A stretch of DNA of 22,903 nucleotides from Erysipelotrichaceae bacterium. Lineage in GTDB: Bacteria > Bacillota_I > Bacilli_A > Erysipelotrichales > Erysipelotrichaceae. Positions within the stretch are counted from its first letter, which is position 1; the number at the start of each line of letters is the position of its first letter. Both the position numbers and the translations under genes were made by a program. A model generated the notes under the pieces. The model made no database searches. It was not told the DNA's origin and saw nothing but the letters and a program-made list of their open reading frames with translations. Below are positions 7,126-14,599 of the stretch, one piece after another. The stretch lies in contig JAFONG010000030.1 in the NCBI GenBank assembly GCA_017418585.1, forward strand, positions 1 to 22,903, read 5' to 3'.

Positions 7126-8041
7126 AGTCCTTTGTCTAGGCGACAGCTGTGCCGATATCATGATCCCGTATGGAGATCTTCTGAAAGGGAAAGATGTTTC
7201 CGTTTCTTTTTCCTGCGGAGGAGCCTGCGCCAATTCCGCTGCAGCCTTGGGCAGGTTGGGGGTAGATGTTTCTTTTGCGGGAAAAGCCGGAAAAGACCTT
7301 TACGGTCTGACGATGAAAAAAGAGCTGGAAGAATGCGGTGTTGACACGGAATACTTCAGAATCGACGACAGCCTGGTCTCCACCCAGATCCTGGTCGTAC
7401 TCAACGAAAACAGCGAGCGTTATCCTTTCCTGATGCCTAAGAATAATCCGTCCTATCTGCAGATCTTCCCGGAAGAACTGGATAAGATCGATCTTTCCGA
7501 TACGGAATATGTCCTGACCAACGGGATGATGCTGTTTCAGCAGCCTGCCGCAGGAAGCATCTGCGCATTCCTGGATAGAGCACACCGGAAAGGGATCAGA
7601 ATACTGCTGGATATCAACTACCGGATCGAGACCATTCATCAGGATAATGCCTGTCTGTTGGAAATCGTTCAATTGAGCGATTACCTGCTGGGTTCTATCG
7701 AAGACGACTTTCTTCCTTTGACAGGCGGAAAGGACATTGAAGAAGCAATAAGAAAGCTCACTGCACCGGATAAGGTCATCGTCGCCCGAAACGGTGAAGG
7801 CTCAACCGTATATACATCTGCAGAAGAATACTTCTGTCCCCGCTATGAAGTCGATGTATGCGATACATTAGGCGCAGGAGATGCCTTCAATGCCGGTTTC
7901 ATCTACGGACTGACGAAGGGAATGAACCTGGAAACCTGCAACCGCTACGGATGCGCATCGGCGGCGATCTGCGTCTCCGGAAAGGGAGCCAGACATACAC
8001 CTGATGAAGAAGAACTGCTTCGCTTCATCATAAACCATTAA
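7118..8041 (+). CDS. PfkB/ribokinase-family sugar kinase
   Basis: ATP-dependent carbohydrate or nucleoside kinase of 307 residues. It shows the N-terminal glycine pair FSCGGACANSA (31-41), AGKAGKDLYG (55-64) and PfkB signature 2 CDTLGAGDAFNAGF (248-261), where Asp255 is the expected catalytic base. The substrate cannot be read from sequence; 2-keto-3-deoxygluconate, fructose, ribose or a nucleoside are all possible. The start at 7118 begins MARVLCLGDS, in line with the family, and overlaps the TrpF-like gene (AATGGCTAG); a longer frame to 7004 merely runs through that gene. The tight coupling suggests that the kinase product or substrate is shared with the TrpF-like protein. Confidence 0.9.
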   Translation: MARVLCLGDSCADIMIPYGDLLKGKDVSVSFSCGGACANSAAALGRLGVDVSFAGKAGKDLYGLTMKKELEECGVDTEYFRIDDSLVSTQILVVLNENSERYPFLMPKNNPSYLQIFPEELDKIDLSDTEYVLTNGMMLFQQPAAGSICAFLDRAHRKGIRILLDINYRIETIHQDNACLLEIVQLSDYLLGSIEDDFLPLTGGKDIEEAIRKLTAPDKVIVARNGEGSTVYTSAEEYFCPRYEVDVCDTLGAGDAFNAGFIYGLTKGMNLETCNRYGCASAAICVSGKGARHTPDEEELLRFIINH

Positions 8042-8043
8042 CA

Positions 8044-8071
8044 AAAAAGAAGGATCATGATCCTTCTTTTT
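8044..8071. terminator. Bidirectional Rho-independent terminator
   Basis: GAAGGAT-CATG-ATCCTTC forms a perfect hairpin flanked by A5 on the left and T5 on the right, so it can end transcription in both directions. It lies between the convergent pfkB (stop at 8041) and fchA (stop at 8093). Confidence 0.9.
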
Positions 8072-8092
8072 AAATGTTCTGTTAATACGACA

Positions 8093-8734
8093 TTAAACCG
8101 CCTGTGTCTTCAGTGAGTCGGCAATGATTCCATACAGAGAATTCGCAACGGCTGTTCCTTCTTTATACAGAGCTTGCGCTTCCTGTTCCATTTCTTTTAC
8201 GAATGCCTGATCCTGAATGCCGCCGATGTTGATCAGCACGTTGAGATAGGCCGAATGCAGGGCTGCCTTCAATGATGCGACGCCGGATCCCAGATCGCTT
8301 GCGGCATTTGTGTTGTACTTCTGAATCAGACCGGCAGCCAGTTTCAGTCCTTCATAGGAGATCTTCATCGTCTCCAGAGGCGGATAACAGCATCCTTTCA
8401 GTCCTTCCTGTATTGTCTGTTTCCTGACTGCTTTCTCTTCGTCTGTCTCTTTTGGAAGAGAGAACGCCCTGCTTACAACCATGAATGCATCCGTATCCTT
8501 GTCGATCGTAAGCTGGACCTGTTCACCCAGACGGTGCGCTTCTTCCAGGATCTTCCGATACTTGTCGGCTTCATCCGCAAACTTCTTGTTCCGGATCGTG
8601 AGTTCGCAAACCATGGCAATCAGTCCGCAGCCGAACGAAGCCTCGACCGCAGCCGTAGATCCTCCACCGGGTGCCGGAGAATCGCTTGCCAGTTCTCTGT
8701 AAAACCCTTCTACCGTATAATCTATCAGTTTCAT
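8093..8734 (-). CDS. fchA: Formimidoyltetrahydrofolate cyclodeaminase
   Basis: Last step of the histidine one-carbon route: 5-formimino-THF to 5,10-methenyl-THF plus ammonia. The 213-residue protein corresponds to the C-terminal domain of animal FTCD, with the hallmark SPAPGGGSTAAVEAS (19-33) and AASDLGSGVASLKAALHSAYLNVLIN later on. Its ATG overlaps the ftcD stop (ATGA) and GGAGGGAG lies just upstream. Having the transferase and cyclodeaminase as adjacent separate genes is the usual bacterial counterpart of the fused animal enzyme. Serine-cycle cyclodeaminases are close relatives, but the operon fixes the role. Confidence 0.93.
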   Translation of the reverse strand: MKLIDYTVEGFYRELASDSPAPGGGSTAAVEASFGCGLIAMVCELTIRNKKFADEADKYRKILEEAHRLGEQVQLTIDKDTDAFMVVSRAFSLPKETDEEKAVRKQTIQEGLKGCCYPPLETMKISYEGLKLAAGLIQKYNTNAASDLGSGVASLKAALHSAYLNVLINIGGIQDQAFVKEMEQEAQALYKEGTAVANSLYGIIADSLKTQAV

Positions 8735-9645
8735 TCTTCTCCCTCCAGCAGTCTGTATTCCATGACCTGTTCCATGCAGTCAAAATCATGCGCCTTCAGA
8801 TAGAAAGCCGCACAGTCCAGCATCGCCTTGGCCGGTGTCAGACCGATGATTTCCGATTCAATTACCTTGACCCCGTAGCTTTCCGCCAATGTCTTGATCA
8901 TTTCAAACGGATAGTACAGCGGCGTCTTTTCATAGTTCACCATATTCATCGAAACCTGAACAATGTGACGATCCTCCAGCGGGATTCCCAGAGCCTTGCA
9001 ATACTTGAAACCTCCTGAGCTTCCCCTGATGGCCGCCGCAATCTTCTTGGCGATCTGCAGGTCATCCGTATCCAGGTTGACATTGAAGGCGATCAGAGGC
9101 ATTCTGGCGCCGATGGCGGTAATTCCGGCAGTCTCGTGAACCTTTCTTTCACCGAAATCCGGAGCCCATTCCGGAAGCTGCAGTTTCTCATTCATTCCTT
9201 CAAACTGTCCCTTGCGGCAGTTCGCAAGATTTCTTCTTTCTTCCCTTGTACAGGATTCTTCATAAAGGAAGGAAGGAATCTGCAGTTCTTCCCAGATCCG
9301 CTTCGCCACTCTCTTTGACAGTTCCACGCACTCGCCGATATCCGTTCCCTTCAACGGGACAAACGGCATGACATCCGTAGCGCCCATTCTCGGATGTTCA
9401 CCGGTATGCTTACGCAGGTCTATTCTTTCAGCCGCCTTCTTGCATAAAAGGAATGCCGCTTCTTCTATCCCTTCCGGGGTTCCGATCATCGTGATGACGC
9501 TGCGGTTATGGTTTCCGTCCGACTGAAAATCCAGCAGCATGCAGTCCTTGACGCTTTCTGCGACCTTGATCAGTTCTTCGCAGGTCTCGTTGTCATGTTC
9601 ACGGCTGACGGAAAAATTAGGTATGAATTCAATCAGTTTCTTCAT
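8731..9645 (-). CDS. ftcD: Glutamate formimidoyltransferase
   Basis: Transfers the formimino group of N-formimino-L-glutamate to tetrahydrofolate, releasing glutamate. The 304-residue protein begins LIEFIPNFSVSRE, the usual family start, and has LRKHTGEHPRMGATDVMPFV (77-96), which includes the conserved catalytic histidine region, followed by IAFNVNLDTDDLQIAKKIA. The start overlaps the end of hutI by 17 bases and the nearest AAGGAG is too far upstream (about 15 bases), so translation probably depends on ribosomes finishing hutI. It works directly before fchA. Confidence 0.96.
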   Translation of the reverse strand: MKKLIEFIPNFSVSREHDNETCEELIKVAESVKDCMLLDFQSDGNHNRSVITMIGTPEGIEEAAFLLCKKAAERIDLRKHTGEHPRMGATDVMPFVPLKGTDIGECVELSKRVAKRIWEELQIPSFLYEESCTREERRNLANCRKGQFEGMNEKLQLPEWAPDFGERKVHETAGITAIGARMPLIAFNVNLDTDDLQIAKKIAAAIRGSSGGFKYCKALGIPLEDRHIVQVSMNMVNYEKTPLYYPFEMIKTLAESYGVKVIESEIIGLTPAKAMLDCAAFYLKAHDFDCMEQVMEYRLLEGEE

Positions 9646-10873
9646 TGAGATAGACCGTTTCTCCTTTCTTTATGACTCTATGCGCAAGATTGCTTCCCAT
9701 CCTGTAGCACAGATAATTCAGATCCTTTGCATCCCAGATGACCAGGTCTGCCTGCTTACCCGGTTCGACGCTTCCGATCCTGTCTGCTCTGCCGATTGCC
9801 GCTGCTGCATTGATGGTCATCGCATTGAGCACTTCTTCCGGAGTCAATCTGTATTTCAGACAGCCCAGATTCATAACCAGCTGCGGGTTCAGACACGGGC
9901 AGGATCCCGGATTGAAATCCGATCCGAAAGCGATCGCCACATCGTTATCGATCATCTTTCTTGCTTTGGCAAACTCTGCGGAAAGATAAAGACTTGTTGC
10001 CGGAAGCAGACAGGCAATGACGCCTCCCTTGGACAGTGCGTCGATCCCCTCTTGATTGCAGACGATCAGATGTTCCGCACTGACCGCATGGATTTCTCCG
10101 GCCAGTATGGATCCGCCGATCGCATCGATCTCATCCGCATGGATCTTTGGTTTTAGTCCGTATTCCTTTCCAGTCAGCAGTATCCTCCCGGATTCTTCCT
10201 TGGAGAATACTCCCGTCTCACAGAAGACGTCGCAGAATTCCGCCAGACCATGTTCGGCGACATACGGAATTACCTCTTCGCAGATCTTTTTGATGTATCT
10301 TTCGTGGTCATTGACGTATTCTTCCGGATAGGCATGCGCTCCCAGATACGTGGCAACCAGATCCATCGGATGATTCCTGTCAAGTTCCCGTATCACTTCC
10401 AGCTGTTTGACTTCATCTTCCAGATTCAATCCGTAGCCGCTTTTTGCTTCACAGGTCGTCGTTCCCAGACTAAGCATCTCATCCAAGGACTTCCTGGCCT
10501 TTTCGTAAAGTTCTTCCTTTGCGGCCTTCCTGGTTTCCCTGACCGTCGAAAGAATCCCTCCTCCGGCTTTTAGGATGTCCAGATAAGCCGCTCCATTGAG
10601 TTTCATCGCCATCTCGTTCTGACGCCATCCGCCAAAGATAAGATGTGTATGGGCATCTACCAGTCCCGGCGTTACCAGTCTACCCTTCGCATCGATTACT
10701 TCATCCGCTTCAGGAAGAACGCCGTCGCTGCCGTAGTCTTTGATCTTTCCATCTTCACATAAAATACAGGCATTCTTGATCATCAATACATCTTTCTGAT
10801 GTATTCCTTTCTTGAGCGATGAATCCGGGGATGTTGCCAGCAGACCGATATTCTTAATCAGTAAACTCGACAT
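9629..10873 (-). CDS. hutI: Imidazolonepropionase
   Basis: Amidohydrolase that opens 4-imidazolone-5-propionate to N-formimino-L-glutamate, step three of histidine degradation. The 414-residue length is normal. Metal-binding motif LVDAHTHLIFGG (71-82) carries His75 and His77; KIHADE (243-248) and AEHL (266-269) supply further His residues; FGSDFNPGSCPC (316-327) has the conserved Asp319. The start codon shares one base with the hutU stop (TAATG). Confidence 0.97.
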   Translation of the reverse strand: MSSLLIKNIGLLATSPDSSLKKGIHQKDVLMIKNACILCEDGKIKDYGSDGVLPEADEVIDAKGRLVTPGLVDAHTHLIFGGWRQNEMAMKLNGAAYLDILKAGGGILSTVRETRKAAKEELYEKARKSLDEMLSLGTTTCEAKSGYGLNLEDEVKQLEVIRELDRNHPMDLVATYLGAHAYPEEYVNDHERYIKKICEEVIPYVAEHGLAEFCDVFCETGVFSKEESGRILLTGKEYGLKPKIHADEIDAIGGSILAGEIHAVSAEHLIVCNQEGIDALSKGGVIACLLPATSLYLSAEFAKARKMIDNDVAIAFGSDFNPGSCPCLNPQLVMNLGCLKYRLTPEEVLNAMTINAAAAIGRADRIGSVEPGKQADLVIWDAKDLNYLCYRMGSNLAHRVIKKGETVYLNEETD

Positions 10874-12894
10874 TATTTCCTGTATTCCTTTATCGCTTTA
10901 TCGATCAGTTCATCATCCGCCACATAAGGCAAAGTGATGACATCATTATCTTTGTTGTTCAGATTAAAGTCGGCAGCCGTACTTAACGCGTTCTCGTTTC
11001 TTGCCCAGGATCTTCTCGCTACGCCGACCATCGTATCCCAGGTCATTGCCATCTTAAGGATCTCATCCACTCTCTTGCTGCCGTCCAGAACCATGCCGAA
11101 ACCGCCGTTGATCGCTCTGCCGATGCCTGTTCCGCCGCCATTATGCAAGGCAATGTAGCTCATGCCTCTTGCCGCATTCCCGGCATAGCACTGTATCGCC
11201 ATGTCGGCCATGATGTTGGAACCGTCCTTGATGTTGGATGTCTCTCTGAACGGAGCGTCCGTTCCTCCGGTATCATGATGGTCACGTCCCAGAATGACCG
11301 GACCGATCTCGCCGTTTCTAACCATCTCATTGAACTTCAGAGCGATGTTGAGTCTGCCTGCGGCATCCTGATAGAGAATGCGGCACTGCGTTCCTACGAC
11401 CAGTCTGTTCTTCTTGGCGTTCTTGACCCATACGTAGTTGTCATAGTCCTGATATCTTCTGTTATGGCTGTAAATATATTCTGCAGCAGCCTCATCCGTC
11501 TTATCCAGATCTTCCGGCTTTCTGCTTAGACAGCACCATCTGAACGGACCGTAGCCGAAGTCGAACAGTCTAGGTCCCAGAATGTCTTCCACATAGGAAG
11601 GCAGAACAAACCCTTCCAGATCGTCCTTGCCGTTCTTGCAGATTGAAGTCTCTCCGGCATCATAGACAGCTTTCAGAAAACTGTTTCCGTAATCGAAGAA
11701 ATACGTCCCTTTATGAACGAATTTCTGAATCATCTCGTAATGATGTCTCAGCGATTTATTCACCAGTTCTTTGAATCCGTCCCTGTCTTCCGCCAGCATC
11801 TTCGTTCTCTGTTCAAATGTCAGACCCTGCGGACAGTAGCCTCCGTCATATGGCACATGACAGCTGGTCTGGTCGGACATCAGATCGACATGAACATCCT
11901 TTTCATACAGGTATTCCAGCAGATCGACGATGTTGCCGTTGTAGGCGATGGCGCAGGCTGTCTTGTCTTCCAGATGTTTTCTGGCCAAAGCCAGCGCTTC
12001 ATCCAGATCTGAGGTCCTTTCCGAAACCCAGCCCTGTTCAAATCTGGTAGCGATACGGCTGGCATCGACTTCCGCAATGATGGCTGTCGCACCGGCAATC
12101 TCTGCCGCCTTTCCCTGCGCACCCGACATGCCTCCGAGTCCTGAAGAAACAAAGAGTTTTCCTTTCAGATCTCCGTTTTCAGGAACATTCAGTTTCAGCC
12201 TTCCCGCATTCAGCAGTGTATTGAACGTACCGTGAACGATTCCCTGCGGACCGATATACATCCATCCGCCGGCCGTCATCTGACCGTAGTTGGCTACACC
12301 CAATGCCGCAGCTCGGTTGAAGTTCTGCTGGTCATCGAATTCACCGATCATCAGACCGTTGGTAATGATGACCCTAGGCGCCAGTTTATGGGAATGGAAG
12401 AGTCCTAACGGATGACCGCTCATCACGACCAGCGTATGTTCATCCGTCAGATTCTCCAGATACTTCTTGATCAGCCTGTACTGCATCCAGTTCTGACAGA
12501 CCTGTCCAGTTTCGCCATATGTCGTAAGCTCATACGGATACAGAGCCACATCAAAGTCGAGATTGTTGTCGATCATGACCTGAATGGCCTTGCCTTCAAT
12601 GCACTTCCCCTTGTATTCGTCGATCGGTCTTCCCCAGATCTTTCCGTAAGGACGGAAACGGTAGCCGTAGATACGGCCTCTTTCTTCCAGTTCCTGATAG
12701 AATTCCTTCGCCATCTGTTCGTGGTATTTCGGATGAATGTAACGCAAGGCATTCTTAACCGCCAGGTGTCTGTCCGCTTCCGAAAGCTTTGATTCTCTCT
12801 TAGGCGCCCTGCGATACCCCGGCAGTATCTCGGGATATTCCGGAAGCTCCTCGTCCAGTGTAAATATCATTGCCTTTTCTAAATCAAGATCCAT
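10873..12894 (-). CDS. hutU: Urocanate hydratase (long form)
   Basis: Adds water to urocanate to give imidazolonepropionate, using NAD+ as an electrophilic cofactor; step two of histidine degradation. The 673-residue protein is longer than the roughly 555-residue Bacillus and Pseudomonas enzymes and fits the long-form urocanases found in anaerobes. Diagnostic stretches are GGWMYIGPQGIVHGT, the NAD-binding GLGGMSGAQGKAAEIAGA, and GGGTGIGRAINGGFGMVLDG near the C-terminus. It starts 12 bases after hutH with AAGGAG upstream. Confidence 0.97.
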   Translation of the reverse strand: MDLDLEKAMIFTLDEELPEYPEILPGYRRAPKRESKLSEADRHLAVKNALRYIHPKYHEQMAKEFYQELEERGRIYGYRFRPYGKIWGRPIDEYKGKCIEGKAIQVMIDNNLDFDVALYPYELTTYGETGQVCQNWMQYRLIKKYLENLTDEHTLVVMSGHPLGLFHSHKLAPRVIITNGLMIGEFDDQQNFNRAAALGVANYGQMTAGGWMYIGPQGIVHGTFNTLLNAGRLKLNVPENGDLKGKLFVSSGLGGMSGAQGKAAEIAGATAIIAEVDASRIATRFEQGWVSERTSDLDEALALARKHLEDKTACAIAYNGNIVDLLEYLYEKDVHVDLMSDQTSCHVPYDGGYCPQGLTFEQRTKMLAEDRDGFKELVNKSLRHHYEMIQKFVHKGTYFFDYGNSFLKAVYDAGETSICKNGKDDLEGFVLPSYVEDILGPRLFDFGYGPFRWCCLSRKPEDLDKTDEAAAEYIYSHNRRYQDYDNYVWVKNAKKNRLVVGTQCRILYQDAAGRLNIALKFNEMVRNGEIGPVILGRDHHDTGGTDAPFRETSNIKDGSNIMADMAIQCYAGNAARGMSYIALHNGGGTGIGRAINGGFGMVLDGSKRVDEILKMAMTWDTMVGVARRSWARNENALSTAADFNLNNKDNDVITLPYVADDELIDKAIKEYRK

Positions 12895-12906
12895 TTCCTT
12901 CTCCTT

Positions 12907-14469
12907 CTATCTGTAATCAGAGATATGCTGACGGACGATCTGCAGGAACTCCCCGCTCCTGATCAGCTTCTCCATCTTCTCGATCTCTATTCTCATTTCC
13001 TTGTCTTCTTTTATAAATCCGATTTCTTCCCTGACCCGTTCATAAACCGCATTCTGAACAACGGAAAGGCCATTGTTTTTCTCGTTCTTCTTTCTCAGAT
13101 CGACTGCCTGGCAGGCCGTAAACAGCTCATAGCCCAGAACGGAAAAGACGTTCTGAATGATGGAAGAACACTTCCTGGCGGCTGTCGTTCCCATGGATAC
13201 GAAATCTTCCTGATTGGCACTGCTTGGAATACTGTCGACTGATGCCGGATGAGCCAGCACTTTGTTTTCTGAAGCCATGGATGCGGCGGAATACTGTACG
13301 ATCATAAAACCGCTGTTGATGCCCGGATCAGTACACAGGAAAGGATTCAGACCGTTTGACAGTGAAGCGTTCACCATTCTTTCCAGTCTCCTTTCCGAAA
13401 TCGAAGCGATCTCGCTTAAGGCAATACCCAGAAAATCCATAGCCAGAGCCATCGGTTCGCCATGGAAGTTTCCGCCCGAAATCACCGCTCCATCTTCCGT
13501 AAACAGCAGCGGGTTGTCCGTTACCGCATTCAATTCGATATCGACTTTTTCTCTGACATATTCAATCGCATCCCGGCAGGCACCATGTACCTGAGGGATA
13601 CAGCGCAGCGTATAGGCATCCTGGACCCGCAGACCCTGAGATGCTTCACAGATCTCGCTTCCTTGCGTGAGCTTTAAGATGTTTTCGGCGGAATGGATCT
13701 GTCCTTTCTGCCCTCTTAACCGATGGATCCTATGATCAAAGGCATCCTTCTGACCGGTCAGGGCAGTAAAAGAGATAGAAGCGATCAGATCGGCCATGCC
13801 TATCAGTTCTTCTGCGTCATAGAGATTAAGGGCAGCCAGCGAAGTCATCGCATGCGTGCCATTGGTTAAGGCAAGACCTTCTTTGTTCACCAGGGTATCA
13901 AGTGTTTCAATGCCGGCAGCCTGCATCGCTTCCTTACCTTCCAGAATCCTGCCGCGATAAAAAGCTTTCCCTTTTCCCAGCAGCAGCAAGGCGATATGAC
14001 TCAACGGTGCCAGGTCTCCTGAAGCGCCCAGAGAGCCTTTCTGCGGTACTACAGGAATCACATCTTTGTTAAGCATGTCTATCAGGATCTCTACAAGTTT
14101 CACCCTGCATCCGCTGTAACCCTTGGATAAAGAATTGCACAGCAGAAGCATCATCCCTCTGATCTGTTCCTCGCTGTAGCTCTCTCCCGTCGCTACCGAA
14201 TGAGAAAGAACCAGATTCGTCGAAAGTCTGTCCGACATTTCCCTGTCTACGGAAACTCTGGAAAGCTCTCCAAAGCCTGTCGTAATGCCATAGGCTACAT
14301 CATTGCGTTCGGCGATCTGTTCCACCAGCTTCCTGCTTTGCGTCATTTTCTCAATGGCCTGATCGGCTATTCCGGTCCGCGCATGATATCTGGCAACCGC
14401 CACAAACTCTTCCAGACTCAGATCATGATCGCCGATTACGACCTTTTTCATTTCACATGCCTTTTCCAT
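12907..14469 (-). CDS. hutH: Histidine ammonia-lyase
   Basis: First step of histidine degradation: non-oxidative removal of ammonia to give urocanate. The 520-residue protein has the self-forming MIO prosthetic group motif Ala149-Ser150-Gly151 within GSLGASGDLAPLSH (145-158), plus YGITTGFGELS (60-70) with the active-site tyrosine, and NGTHAM and GNFHGEP motifs. The start at 14469 is supported by AGAGG 6-7 bases upstream; a second ATG six codons in is possible. First gene of the hut operon. No regulator (HutP, HutC) or histidine transporter is in the window. Confidence 0.96.
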   Translation of the reverse strand: MEKACEMKKVVIGDHDLSLEEFVAVARYHARTGIADQAIEKMTQSRKLVEQIAERNDVAYGITTGFGELSRVSVDREMSDRLSTNLVLSHSVATGESYSEEQIRGMMLLLCNSLSKGYSGCRVKLVEILIDMLNKDVIPVVPQKGSLGASGDLAPLSHIALLLLGKGKAFYRGRILEGKEAMQAAGIETLDTLVNKEGLALTNGTHAMTSLAALNLYDAEELIGMADLIASISFTALTGQKDAFDHRIHRLRGQKGQIHSAENILKLTQGSEICEASQGLRVQDAYTLRCIPQVHGACRDAIEYVREKVDIELNAVTDNPLLFTEDGAVISGGNFHGEPMALAMDFLGIALSEIASISERRLERMVNASLSNGLNPFLCTDPGINSGFMIVQYSAASMASENKVLAHPASVDSIPSSANQEDFVSMGTTAARKCSSIIQNVFSVLGYELFTACQAVDLRKKNEKNNGLSVVQNAVYERVREEIGFIKEDKEMRIEIEKMEKLIRSGEFLQIVRQHISDYR

Positions 14470-14495
14470 TATCTACCTCTGATCATTCATATCTT

Positions 14496-14510
14496 CTATT
14501 TCTATTGTAT
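14496..14510 (-). promoter_or_regulatory. Candidate hut operon promoter region
   Basis: The minus strand reads GATATACAAT about 30 bases before the hutH ATG, an acceptable -10. The same GATATACAAT string precedes the DUF4428 gene. No clear -35 is visible. A small palindrome CCTGGCAGG lies at 14513-14521, directly upstream. Confidence 0.3.
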
Positions 14511-14521
14511 ATCCTGGCAGG

Positions 14522-14553
14522 TTTTTTCGCCTTACTTTAAGGCAAAGAAAAAA
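14522..14553. repeat. Inverted repeat upstream of the hut operon
   Basis: GCCTTA-CTT-TAAGGC (14529-14543) is a perfect 6-bp-stem hairpin, extended by complementary T6C and GA6 flanks to an imperfect repeat of about 32 bases. It sits between the peptidase terminator, whose T-tract it shares, and the presumed hut promoter. It could be a regulator-binding site or simply a second part of the terminator. Confidence 0.5.
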
Positions 14554-14579
14554 CGCATGCCTCTGATGACATGCGTTTT
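14548..14579 (-). terminator. Rho-independent terminator after the C11 peptidase gene
   Basis: On the minus strand AAAACGCATG and CATGCGTTTT form a 10-bp stem with a 10-base loop, followed by a run of six T. It starts about 20 bases after the peptidase stop codon and separates that gene from the hut operon. Confidence 0.88.
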
Positions 14580-14599
14580 CAGTAATGATAACAGCGTTT

